From the NCBI GenBank assembly GCA_963662175.1, contig OY759216.1, positions 33,063,087 through 33,127,086 of the forward strand: a stretch of DNA of 64,000 bases. Reading direction: 5' to 3'. A program made the position numbers and the translations under genes. Within the stretch, counting starts at the first letter, position 1, and each line of letters opens with the position of its first letter. The notes beneath the pieces were generated by a model that was not told the DNA's origin, made no database searches, and was given only the letters and a program-made list of their open reading frames with translations. The DNA is from Aradus depressus. Its lineage: Eukaryota; Arthropoda; Insecta; Hemiptera; Aradidae. Of the stretch, positions 39,462-60,350 are shown in pieces.

Positions 39462-40984
39462 AATATCTAAAGAAAGAAATTAATTGTGATAACATTTTGA
39501 AACAATTGAATTGCTTAGAAACTTGTTTTTGGTGCAATTTGATCATTTTGACTACTTCCAAACAAGAAATAAAGAATGTAAACAAACTCTCCTCTTTAAT
39601 TATTTCACATCTTATTGTATTCTCTTGTACCTCATGATTGTCTTATTGTGGATACCATTCTTTTTTATGGAAATAAAAAAAACAAAAGAAAAACTAACCT
39701 CTAACTTGGCAACATTCCTCTTCCAAATGGACTCCCGTTTTTTCTTCTCTCTAGCATGACCTGGGGCAGCTGGTTGAATAAACTGACCATCAGTTGAAAA
39801 TATGTGTTCAGAAGATATGATTTTACTTTTAAAAAATCATTAAAAGGACGATATAATCACTGTGACTAAAACTACAAGAAAGAAACAGCAGTCATTGAAA
39901 AATGGATAACCCTCACGTGAAGCAGTGTTGCCGCGTTACCAACACAAAAATACGTGAAAAATATTAATAGGAGGCTGGTAATACTGAAAAGAACAGGGGA
40001 GAATATAGCCAGGATTTAACGAGATTTGAAGCCAAACCAAGAGCACCAAGTACCTATGTACGGGTAAGGATATAACGAGTTATGACGCGGCCGAATCGGA
40101 TGGATTTAATGAGTTATGCAGCAATCGCCAAAGAGGATTTACAGAGTTTTACAGCTGTATCGGATTTTCTAAGTTTATTTTTGAAGATTCAGTAGTGTTT
40201 TGCAACTGTTTGATCTACGGCATCCCACTGGGGTTGGTCCAATGAACAAAATGACGCAATAATCTTGATTTTCGAATTTTTGGATTTAACGAGTTTTGCA
40301 CTTGGGCGTCTCATATAAAAGCTACTTTCTGATTTAACAATTCAAATAATCAAGGAAGAAATAATGTATCTATATCCATACCTTATGGCCCTCTCTCCCA
40401 AAGAATTTTATTTTTTATAGAAGGACAAGAAATTTTACCATAAAGATAAATGGTTGGTGGTGTAAAAAAACAAAAAACTGTTCTTTTAAGTAAATAATCA
40501 ATTTGTTCAATGTTATATTTCATCTACATAATTAAGATGTATTGTGTACATATTTAATTAACTTTGTAATCCTTTTCTGTTCTGTAGAAGCTGCATTTGA
40601 TATTGCATATTTCATTATATAACTTCCGTTTAATTTGATATGCATTTTGTATGCTAATTATATTATATCGAAGGATAGAGGGAGCATTGTGCTACCTCTT
40701 TATGTATCTAATGTTCCTGTTTAATAAACAGATAATTAGAAGAGTTTTTTTTTTCATTCTTTCATTAAATTGATCAATATTTCATTTTGTTACCATTTTT
40801 GACTTGACACCTTTACACCTCGCATTTGGGACTGATCCACTGGGAATGGCAAAATTCATATACGCTAGCTTTATAATAAAACTTGAAGAATAATTGAAGA
40901 TACAACTTATATCGTTGGTGAGGTCCATTCGATAATGTCATCATGACACCGGACCTCCACAACTTGGGAAATAACAGGGGAACG

Positions 40985-41322
40985 TAATAGCTGTTGTGCC
41001 CAGCGGTTTTAAGCACACACTAGCTGGGGTGGTACGCCGTTGCAAGGCCGATACTAGCTGTGTTCACGAGCGTTCTTAAGTACGTACTGGCTAGGATGTC
41101 CAGCGATGATAAGTATTTACTAGCTGTGGTTTCCGCCGTTGAAAGGCGCATACTAGCTGTGGTGTCCAGAGTTCCTAAACACTTACTAGCTGGGGTGTCT
41201 GCCGTTGAAGCACTATACTTTAACACCATGAATGTACTGTCGAAGAATTGAATAGGATTCGAATGAGAGATATTAGGAGAAAACTCAAAGTTCCCCGGGC
41301 AACGCCGGGTATTACTGCTAGT
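40985..41322. mobile_element. One end of the composite inverted-repeat family
   Basis: The sequence from about 40985 is made of 33-base units (TACTAGCTGTGGTGTCC, GCCGTTGAAAGGCGCATACT). It finishes with the terminal block CCCCGGGCAACGCCGGGTAT then TACTGCTAGT. It is the reverse complement of 52203-52520 and resembles 57400-57951. Only one terminal repeat is recognisable, so this is a truncated or solo end. Confidence 0.7.
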
Positions 41323-41638
41323 ACAATATATGATAAGCAAATGTGATACGTATTAAATAAATGTCTTGGATGTTGAAAGAGACATCATTCTTCAATGACA
41401 CTCCATTATCTTGTTATTACGGGTGAGAAAGAGAAATTAAAATATACATTGAAAAAAAAATAGTTAAATGATAAAGAAACATGAAACGTTTGTAGATGAT
41501 TATTGACCTCAGTGAGACTTCAATCCATTAGTAAGTCTCGAGGCCATTGCCACCTCAGTCTCCGAACATGAACATTAGGAAGGGTTCTTGTGGCAAGTCT
41601 GCGGACTACAGGATTAGGGTGAAAGGACTTTTATCGGA

Positions 41639-41770
41639 TACGACGTTTGGAAACAAGATCTAAAACGGCAGGGCAAAATTGTTCGCATTGCTGACGAACA
41701 GAGGTCGTACATCGTAGAAACTGAAAAGAGATATCGATATCATCTACGGCCATTGCAATGCAGTAATAAT
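41639..41770 (+). pseudogene. Retroelement integrase-tail remnant
   Basis: One frame reads YDVWKQDLKRQGKIVRIADE then SYIVETEKRYRYHLRPL. This is the pattern of the small C-terminal domain that follows the integrase core in Ty3-like and related retroelements. No upstream pol domains are visible. Stops bracket the segment. It is an isolated relic. Confidence 0.4.
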
Positions 41771-42410
41771 AACTGTCAACCAGAACACAGTGATGAACCA
41801 AATTAATCACTCTCAACCCTACAGCCATGTCTCACCGAGCGAAGATCACCTGATTCGCATCAACCATCTATGGGATCCCATCAACCACCTGACAGTGAAA
41901 ACCAAGTTGTTAATGGGGCGCAAAATCATGTAATCCCCCAAAGTCCACGACAACTACCTTATCCACAGATCAAAGAAAGATCTAGCGAAGGAGTTAGTGT
42001 CCCAGAGGACATTAACTCGTAAACCACTTCAGATGCGAAAAGATGTTATAGAACTAGTAGAGGATTCAATTTCCTTTGGAATGAGTATCATTGCTATTTG
42101 ACTTTTTTCGTGGTTTCTTCCTGTTTGCTCTTGAAGCATAGATATAGGAAAAGTTGTATAACAACACTTGTAGAACAATAAATTCCTATCAGAGCGATCT
42201 GTTATCAAGCTCTTCGCAAAATAGGAAAACCAACAAGTGATCAGTTATCTGTGGAGGTTTTCCAACATGGCGACAGAAGCTCAAGGCCTCCTACAAGTGG
42301 AGAGGAGTTCCAGTTGGATGTTTACCATGGGGGTAAAAGGGAGAAGGGTTTAGGGGGAGAACGAACACCTAACAGTTTACAAATAATTCGAGCCAGGGAA
42401 ATGCATTGCT

Positions 42411-42707
42411 TCACACTTTTTTTCTTTTAGAAGGAAAGTAGATACCTTTCTTTAAAATTTCATAAATTATTGAAATTTCCAACTATCTATTATTTTTTAG
42501 ATACTTTAATGTCGGTCGGAACAGAGTCCCCTCACCGGTGACTCACACTTTTTTTCTGTAGTAGATATCTTTCTTTAAAATTCCATAAATTATTGAAATT
42601 TCCAACTATCTATTATTTTTTAGATATGTTAATGTCGGTTGGAACAGATCCCCTTTCTTAGCTAGACAGAATTGCACCTGCAATCCTCAGACACACATCA
42701 GCTCACC
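42411..42707 (+). promoter_or_regulatory. Duplicated 5' flank and promoter of copy D
   Basis: The conserved upstream block occurs twice, at about 42411-42531 and 42543-42653. Each copy has TCACACTTTTTTTCT, CATAAATTATTGAAATTTCC, the CTATCTA...TAGATA inverted pair and AATGTCGGT(C/T)GGAACAGA. Only the second leads into CCTCAGACACACATCAGCTC and the start codon. Copies B and C have it once. Confidence 0.65.
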
Positions 42708-51924
<9,217 letters not shown>

Positions 51925-52759
51925 GTCTGTTATAATACATAAACAATACGATTTTTCAAATATATAATCAATCTATTTAGAGCCCACATCTTTAGTGCTC
52001 AGATAAGAATAGCCGTAATATGTGCTACTTACTAGGAGAGTTTCGATCATGTAACATCTTTAGAAGGCCTTTTGCTTGTTGACAAGATTTAAAATATTGA
52101 ATCTGCATATTTTAAGCATTCAATTATTGTGATTTTACTTTTTCATATTTATTGTATTTTTTGATTTGTTAATGGAATATCTAATTTTAAGAATATTCTA
52201 GTACTAGCAGTAATACCCGGCGTTGCCCGGGGAACTTCGATTTTTCTCCTAATCTCTCATTCGAATTCGATTCAATTCTTCGAAAGTACATTCATGATGT
52301 TGTAGTTTCAAATTATTCAAATGGAACAAGGCTTACAGTCCTTCAACGGAAGACACCACAGCTAGTATGTGCCTTTCAACGGCGGAAACCACAGCTAGTA
52401 AATACTTAGCATCGCTGGATATCCTAGCCAGTACGTACTTAAGAACGCTCGTGACCACAGCTAGTATCGGTCTTGCAACGGCGTACCATCCCAGCTAGTA
52501 AGTGCTCGGAACAGCTGGGCACCACAGTTATTGTGTGCTTAAAACCGCTGGCCACAACAGCTATTACGTTCTTAGGAATGCTTCGCACCACAGCTATTTC
52601 GTGTTCAGGAACGCTGGGCCACACAGCTACTCGTAGTATATGCCTTGCAACGGCGGGCAGCCCAGCTAGTAATTTCTTAGGACCACTTGGAACCACGGCT
52701 AGTTCCTACTTAAGAACGCCGGTCACCTAAGATAGTATGCGCCTTGCAACTCCGAATTT

Positions 52760-55505
52760 CATATTTGAAATTAACATTCACGGAGGACATAACCAGTCAA
52801 ATTGCAGCGATATCGGCCGAGGGGAGGGGGGAGTTCCGGGGTGGGGGCACAATTCAAAAATCCCAATAACTGCCGATGTAATGAATGTATCGAAATAAAA
52901 TTTCGTATTTAAAACTAAAATCCACTTAGGACATAACCAGTCAAATTTCAGCGATATCAGCCGAGGGGAAGGGGGAGTTCCGGGGTGGGGGCTCAATTCA
53001 AAAATCCCAATAACTGCCGATGTAATGAATGTATCGACATCAAATTTCGTATTTAAAACTAAAATCCACTTATGACATAACCAGTAAAATTTCAGCGATC
53101 TTTGCTGAGGGGAGGGGGGAGTTCCGGGGAGGGGGCTCAGTTCAAAAATTCACAACCCTCCTCCCATTCACAATTTTTTGACGTCGCACACTTTTCTTTT
53201 CTATTTGGCCTTCAAGAATACTACATATGAAATTTCATGACAATCCAACCATTAATCAATGAGTTAGCACTATTTTTATGCTTAGCCCCCCCTTACAACC
53301 CCCCCTCCCGTTCGAAATTTTGGGGCGTCACATAGCCTATTATTCAATCGGTCTTGAAAGGATGCTACATGTGAAGTTTTATGAATATCCGTCCAGCCGT
53401 TTGGGCGTGATGCTGGTATAAACATACAAACAAACCCCGTTTCAGCATAGAAGTATAGAAGTCGGTGGAAGAGAATGGGTAGATAAGCGAAACTGAATTT
53501 AAATATCCCAATAACTGCCGATGTAATGAATGTATCAACATCAAATTTCGTATTTGAAATTAACATTCACGGAGGACATCATCAGTCAAATTGCAGCGAT
53601 ATCGGCCGAGGGGCGGGGGGAGTTCCGGGGTGGGGGCTCAATTCAAAAATCCGAATAACTGCCGATGTAATGAATGTATCGACATCAAATTTCGTATTTA
53701 AAACTAAAATCCACTTAGGACATAACCAGTCCAATTTCAGCGAATTCGGCTGAGGGGAGGGGGGAGTTCCGGGGAGGGGGCTCAGTTCAAAAATCCATAA
53801 CCTCCCTCCCGTTTGGAATTTTGTGACGTCGCACACTTTTTTTTTCCTATTTGGCCTTCAAGAATACTACATATGAAAATTCATGACAATCCGACCATTA
53901 ATCAATGAGTTAGCACTATTTTTATGCTTAGCCCCCCCTTACAACCCCCCCACCCGTTCGAACTTTTGGGGCGCCACATAGCCTATTATTCAATCGGTCT
54001 TGAAAGGATGCTACATGTGAAGTTTTATGAATATCCGTCCAGCCGTTTGGGCGTGATGCTGGTATAAACATACAAACAAACCCCGTTTCAGTATAGAAGT
54101 ATAGAAGCCGGGGGAAGAGAATGGGTAGATAAGCGAGTCTGAATTTAAAAATCCCAATAACTGCCGATGTAATGAATGTATCAACATCAAATTTCGAATT
54201 TAAAATTAACATTCACGGAGGACATAACCAGTAAAATTTCAGCGATATCGGCCGAGGGGCGGGGGGAGTTCCGGGGTGGGGGCTCAATTCAAAAATCCTA
54301 ATAACTGCCGATGTAATGAATGTATCGACGTCAAATTTCGTATTTAAAACTAAACTCCACTTAGGACATAACAAGTCAAATTTCAGCGAACTCGGCTGAG
54401 GGGAGGGGGGAGTTCCGGGGAGGGGGCTCAGTTCAAAAATTCACAACCCTCCTCCCATTCACAATTTTTTGACGTCGCACACTTTTCTTTTCTATTTGGC
54501 CTTCAAGAATACTACATATGAAATTTCATGACAATCCAACCATTAATCAATGAGTTAGCACTATTTTTATGCTTAGCCCCCCCTTACAACCCCCCCTCCC
54601 GTTCGAAATTTTGGGGCGCCACATAGCCTATTATTCAATCGGTCTTGAAAGGATGCTACATGTGAAGTTTTATGAATATCCGTCCAGCCGTTTGGGCGTG
54701 ATGCTCGTATAAACATACAAACAAACCCCGTTTCAGCATAGAAGTATAGAAGTCGGTGGAAGAGAATGGGTAGATAAGCGAAACTGAATTTAAATATCCC
54801 AATAACTGCCGATGTAATGAATGTATCAACATCAAATTTCGTATTTAAAATTAACTTTCACGGAGGACATAATCAGTCAAATTGCAGCGATATCGGCCGA
54901 GGGAAGGGGGGAGTTCCGGGGTGGGGGCTCAATTCAAAAATCCCAATAACTGCCCATGTAATGAATGTATCGACATCAAATTTCGTATTTAAAATTAAAA
55001 TCCACTTAGGACATAACCAGTCAAATTTCAGCGATATCAGCCGAGGGGAGGGGGGAGTTCCGGGGTGGGGGCTCAATTCAAAAATCCCAATAACTGCCGA
55101 TGTAATAAATGTATCAACATCAAATTTCGAATTTAAAATTAACATTCACGGAGGACATAACCAGTCAAATTTCAGCGATATCGGCCGAGGGGCGGGGGGA
55201 GTTCCGGGGTGGGGGCTCAATTCAAAAATCCCAATAACTGCCGATGTAATGAATGTATCGACATCATATTTCGTATTTAAAACTAAAATCCACTTAGGAC
55301 ATAACCAGTCAAATTTCAGCGAACTCGGCTGAGGGGAGGGGGGAGTTCCGGGGAGGGGGCTCAGTTCAAAAATCCACAACCTCCCTCCCGTTTGGAATTT
55401 TGTGACGTTGCACACTTTTTTTTTCTATTTGGCCTTCAAGAATACTATATATGAAATTTCATGACAATCCGACCATTAATCAATGAGTTAGCACTATTTT
55501 TATGC
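52760..55505. repeat. 144-bp tandem repeats in a ~645-bp higher-order array
   Basis: Units of 142-144 bases carry ATAACTGCCGATGTAATGAA, CAAATTTCGTATTTAAAA and GGGGGGAGTTCCGGGG. Starts are near 52866, 53009, 53511, 53655, 54156, 54300, 54803, 54945, 55089 and 55232. Groups of units alternate with a ~350-base spacer (TTTGGCCTTCAAGAATACTA through CCGTCCAGCCGTTTGGGCGT), giving a higher-order period of about 645. Since 144 is a multiple of three, long frames run through it with a 48-residue period. These are by-products and not genes. Confidence 0.88.
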
Positions 55506-56880
55506 TATGGCATGGCTAGATTTCTAAATGGCGATCCTGAGCTCGGTAAACTCCATTCTTCAAATTTCTCCTTTTTAAACGGATTTTAGTTTTAATATTT
55601 GTTAAAACTGAGGAACAACCGAATTATCTGAATCCTACACAAAAATCGAAATAAAAATGTTTTTCGAAAAAGTCGGGCGAAATCCCATTCATCAAATTTC
55701 TCGCTTTTTAACAGTTTTTAGATTTAATATTTGTTAAAACTGATAGACAGATTCAGATATATCGGGGAAGTCCCATCCGAAGGACGACGTGCTCAAATTT
55801 ATTTTTAACCAAAGTGAAATTTCAGCCACCCAGGTTTAGATACGTAACATACGACTCATTATCTAGTACCTAACATACGAAAAAGCCCTCGATCATAGCT
55901 TAGAGTCCAAACCGAAGGACGACGTGCTCAAGTTATTTTTAACGTAAATGAAATTTCAACTACCCAGGTTTAGATACGTAACATACGACTCATTATCGAG
56001 TACCCGACATACGAAAAGGCCCTCGATCATAGCTTAAAGTCCAAACCGAAGGACGACGTGCTCAAATTTATTTTTATCTTCCCGATTAAAACATCTGACC
56101 TAATTGACTTGGCTAGATTTCGAAATGGCGATCCTGAGCTCGGGAGACTCCATTCTTCAAATTTCTCGCTTTTAAACGGTTTTTAGTTTTAATATTTGTT
56201 AAAACTGATGAACAACCCGGATATCTGAATCCTACACAAAAATTGAAATACAAATGTTTTTCGAAAAAAGTCGGACTAAATCCCATTCATCAAATTTCCT
56301 GCTTTTTAACGGTTTATAGATTTAATATTTGTTAAAACTGATAGACAGATTCAGATATATCGGGAAAGTCCCATCCGAAAGACGACGTGCTCAAGGTTAT
56401 TTTTAACCTATGTGAAATTTCAGCTACCCAGGTTTAGATACATAACATACGACTCATTATCCAGTACCTGACATACAAAAAGGCCCTCGATCATAGCTTG
56501 AAGTCCAATCCGAAGGACGACGTGCTCAAGTTATTTTTAACGTAAATGAAATTTCAACTACCCAGGTTTTGATACATAACATACGACTTATTGTCGAGTA
56601 CCTGACATACGAAAAGGCCCTCGATCATAGCTTAAAGTCCAAACCGATGGACGACGTGCTCAAATTTATTTTTATCTTCCCGATTAAAACATCTGACCTA
56701 ATTGACTTGGCTAGATTTCTAAGTGGCGATCCTGAGCTCGATAGACTCCATATGTATGATAAAATAAGTTACCGTTTGGTTCCAACTAAAATTATCAAGG
56801 ATGAAATGTGGAATATAAGTGGGCTTTGAGTTAGTTGGCAGGAGTGTTGGGTGATGTCACGTACCCTATGTTGAGCGGAA
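55505..56880. repeat. ~594-bp tandem repeats with 120-bp sub-repeats
   Basis: The block GGCTAGATTTCTAAATGGCG recurs near 55518, 56112 and 56706. Within it GAAGGACGACGTGCTCAA recurs about every 120 bases in places. One frame, 56569-56829, reads through the last unit for 86 codons (YEKALDHSLKSKP, FPIKTSDLIDLARFLSGDPE), and earlier units carry the same words with stops. This looks like an amplified protein-coding fragment, source unrecognised. Confidence 0.65.
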
Positions 56881-57951
56881 CGTTTAAGTCTATATTAATA
56901 AAGCTGAAACGGGGTTTGTGGGTTTGTGTGTTTGTATGTTTGTTCCAGCATCACGCCCATACGGCTGGACGGATTTTTATGAAACTTCACATGTAGCATT
57001 CTTTTGAGCCCGGTTGAATAATAGGCTATGTCGCGTCCCAAAATTTTGATCGGGAGGGGGGGTTGTAAGGGGGGCCTAAGTATATAAATAGTGCTAACTC
57101 ATTAAGTAATGGTCAAATTGTCATGAAATTTCACATGTAGTATTTTTAAAAGCCAAAAAGGAAAAAAAGGTGTGTGGCGTCCCAAAGTTTTGAACGGGAG
57201 GGGGGTTGTGGGGTAGGCGTAAATTTGAAGATAGTGATAGATCATTTACGGATGATCGGATTGTCATGGAATTTCTTATGTAGTATTCTTGATGGCCAAA
57301 TAAAAAAATACACTATGTGACATCTTCAAAAATTGAACAGGGGGGGGGGGGCGGAAAAGCATAAAAAAATGCTGACTGATTAAAGGGTAATCGGATTGTC
57401 ATGAATTTCACATGTAGTAGTAACTATGTATTCGCTGTGGGGTCCGCTGTCGCAAGGCATTTACTAGCTGTGGTGCCCAGCGTTCCTAATATCGTACTAG
57501 CTGTGGGGTCCGCCGTCGCGAGGCACATACTAACTGAGATGCCCAGCGTTCCTAACTACGTAATAGCTGTAGGGTCCGCCGTCGCAAGGAACATACTAGC
57601 CGTGGTGCCCAGCGTTCCTAACTACGTACTAAATGTGGGGTCCGCCGTCGCATGGCACATACTAGCTGTAATCTCCAGCGTTCCTAACTACTTACTAGCT
57701 GTGGTGCCCAGCGATGCCAAGTATTCACTAGCTGGGGTTTCCGCCGTTGAAAGGCGCATACTAGCTGTGGTGCCCAGGGGTCTTAAAAACTTACTAGCGT
57801 TACTATAGTTGAAGGACTATAAGCCTTATTCCGTATGAATAATCGAAAATTATAACATGATGAATGTGGTGTCGAAGGATTGAATAGACTTATAGGAGAT
57901 ATTGAGAGAAAATTCAAAGTTCCCCGGGCAACGCCGGGTATTACTGCTAGT

Positions 57952-59306
57952 TTCTAAATAAAAAACTGAGATCATTCATACAATTTCAACCCTCACATAC
58001 GGTCATCAATTCTATAGACTTTGTAGAAAAAACCAAATCTATAAATATCACATCGGGGGCGAAACTATTGTCATTGGACGTCACCAATTTATTTACTAAT
58101 ATGGAGGAATGTCTCGACATTGTTAACTCGTTGATAATTAATACGAAACATTCAATTTTTGAAAAAATAGAAATATATGACCTTTTAAAATTATGCACTA
58201 GCCAAAATTATTTCATGTTCAATGAACAAATATATGAACAAAAAGACGGACTAGCCATGGGTTCCTGCTTATTATCCCTATTAGCTGACATTTTCATGGA
58301 CCACTTAGAGAAACTCATCTTACGGGAAACAATACACAATGACAAAATTAATTTCTGGTACCGTTATGTTGATGACATATGTATCCTATTTAATGGTTCT
58401 AATAGACAAATTAAGCAACTCTTTGACTTTGTAAATAATATTCATGAAAAAATAAAATTCACCATAAAATTAGGGGGTGACAAATTAAATTTTCTAGACT
58501 TGAATTTAAAAATAAATAATAATAAATTTGAATACAACATCTACAGAAAACCGACAACCACAGATTCAATTATACACAATACATCGAACGCTCCTATATC
58601 ACATAAACATGCGACATTTTACTCATTCTTCCATAGAGCTTACACAATACCACTAAACGTGACAGACAGAAACAAAGAGATAGATATAATCAACAACATA
58701 GCCATAAAAAACGGATACAAGCAACATACAATAGAAAAAATTAGAAAAAAAGTAAACAACAAAATCAATTTAAAAGATATCTCCAAACTAGACATAATAA
58801 ACACAACAGAAACAAAGAAATGGGTAAGCTTACCCTATTACGGGAAAATTTCTGAACAAATAGGCAATATTCTTAAAAAAGAAAACTTCAAAGTTAGTTT
58901 CAGAACAAATAGGACACTTTACAAACACCTTAACAATACGAAAGACCGAATAAAAACAGAAGAAAAGAGTGGGGTTTATCAATTAAATTGCAACTCTTGC
59001 AACCTAGTCTATACAGGACAAACTGGGAGCTAATTCAAACAAAGACTCAAAGAACATATATCAGAAATAGATACTAACATGGATACAACACACAACATAA
59101 CAAAATCAACATTTGCACAACACATCAACCAACACAAACATACATTTGATAAAGACACAGGCATAAAATACCTTCATTTCTGCGAAAAAAGCCCATTGCT
59201 CAACTCATTAGAACAATTAGAAATAAACAGAACTTTAAAAAATGGAAATTGTATGAACGACCAAACCAATCTAAAATATTCCCCCTTACTATCACCAATA
59301 ATATGA
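57952..59306 (+). pseudogene. Penelope-like retrotransposon, 5'-truncated RT plus GIY-YIG
   Basis: The frame is open from the edge of the inverted-repeat element and shows the RT fingers/palm pattern SLDVTNLFTN, DGLAMGSCLLSLLADIFMD and the catalytic RYVDDICILF (YVDD at 58365-58376). The C-terminal part has the GIY-YIG endonuclease start GVYQLNCNSCNLVYTGQTG. This RT plus GIY-YIG order is diagnostic of Penelope-like elements. A single TAA at 59031-59033 interrupts the frame inside the endonuclease. Beyond it the same frame runs on (FKQRLKEHIS...) to a stop at 59306. The N-terminal part of the protein is missing. The 3' region may continue past the LTR element at 63661. Confidence 0.88.
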
Positions 59307-59356
59307 CCCTCCAGTCGATGTGCACAGGTACTTTTAAATATACATAGAATTTACCA

Positions 59357-59400
<44 letters not shown>

Positions 59401-59439
59401 CTGAATCTTGCCAATAGATATATATATATATATATAAAT

Positions 59440-60350
59440 TGAAGTGACCTTTGCCTCATATAATAGATCGAAGCTATACCCGGCATCCTACACCATAAAT
59501 TGAGATGATCTCTGCTTGGGGCTTTAAACTTTTATTAATTACTATGAAAATGATTTTACTTTTGGGGTTAACATGCGTACTCAGAAGGTGAACTAGGCTG
59601 TAGAGAATTTAGAGAACAATTTATAAGACAACATACATTTATTAACACAATTATTGACATATATTAGTGAGGCGTCCCTCCATAATCGCACATCTGGAAT
59701 AAAATATCTATCAAACATGAAATAAATTATATAGACTTAATTGTTCTGGTAACTCCCGCAACATGAAGGTGTCTATTGATGATCATCCAGCCATTCGTCT
59801 CGATGTCGGAGAAATGTAAAATAAATGATTCCGTTACCTTGTAAGTCTTCTTTTTCTAACCACACTCAAGCCTGTGGCCTCTCCTCCAGAATTCACGACG
59901 ATTGAGGAACTTCCAGTCCTTTTGAAGTAGGCAGCAGGGATGATTTCCCTCTAGCAGCAAAATTAGAGTCTTCGGTCTCCTACGTCCGGTCAAACAGGAG
60001 TCTCCTTCTTCCCACAGCTCAGCCAGGAATGTCTTCTCCCTCAATAGCTCAACTCTGACTCCTTTCTCGTAGCTGAACGAGGACCGACTAACTCCTCTGA
60101 TAGCTGACTGAAGACTGTCTACCTCCTCTGACACATCAGCCACGACTCTCAGTCTGTCTGTCCCGACAGCTCAACTAGGACCGACTACCTCCTCTGACAC
60201 TTCAACTACGACTCTCCTTCATACCGCACTTCAGCGAGGAATCCTCCAATTTCCATCCCCTCCACTTCATGTATCTTCCACTAGTGCGCTTCTCGTGGTC
60301 GCTCTCATAACTATAATTAACAATCGTTCTGGGATATGCGATATATCACA
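59440..60350 (-). repeat. 3' LTR of the LTR retrotransposon
   Basis: It is an apparently exact copy of 62698-63608. Directly beside it, on the - strand, is the purine run CAAAGGGAGGCAAT (60351-60364), a good polypurine tract. Near its - strand 3' end it contains a second, imperfect copy of the primer-site/LTR junction (CCCGGCATCCTACACCATAA on the + strand at 59479). Confidence 0.9.

Larger units (their letters stand above)
36234..42707. other. Intergenic spacer between catalase C and D
   Basis: The first 2.5 kb is the paralog of the A-B spacer (37858-37915 and 38040-38215 match 7564-7620 and 7795-7950), expanded by inserted AT-rich sequence including a (TA)n run near 36582. Further right are a decayed transposase on the - strand (38740-39461), a partial inverted-repeat element with minisatellite (40985-41322) and a retroelement integrase-tail remnant (41639-41770). 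Between 39770 and 40980 I see nothing identifiable. Confidence 0.55.
52203..57951. mobile_element. 5.7-kb composite inverted-repeat element in copy D intron 10
   Basis: The left end is ACTAGCAGTAATACCCGGCG then TTGCCCGGGGAACTT, and the right end is its complement. Similarity continues inward for about 150 bases with indels. Inside come inverted minisatellites of 33-base units (about 52365-52750 and 57400-57800), a 144-bp tandem array on the left (52760-55505), a centre of ~594-bp repeats, and an inverted, shorter copy of the array's spacer at 56885-57360. Copy B's intron 10 (near 20588) shows uninterrupted sequence, so this is an insertion. No transposase is recognised. It looks non-autonomous. 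The superfamily is unknown to me. Confidence 0.7.

Noticed and set aside
54817..55332. 171-codon + strand ORF and its - strand partners
   Set aside because: It is an exact product of the 144-bp tandem repeat, whose length is a multiple of three. Both strands stay open with a 48-residue period, so there is no sign of a real gene.
57401..57808. 135-codon ORF with 22-residue repeats
   Set aside because: It is created by the 33/66-base minisatellite at the end of the inverted-repeat element. The same array is read in other frames elsewhere in the window.
52203..57951. CRISPR-like array
   Set aside because: The repeats are contiguous minisatellite and satellite units without unique spacers, in a eukaryotic intron.
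59856..60143. 95-codon - strand ORF found twice (also 63114-63401)
   Set aside because: It lies inside the LTRs and is duplicated only because the LTRs are. It has no recognisable domain.
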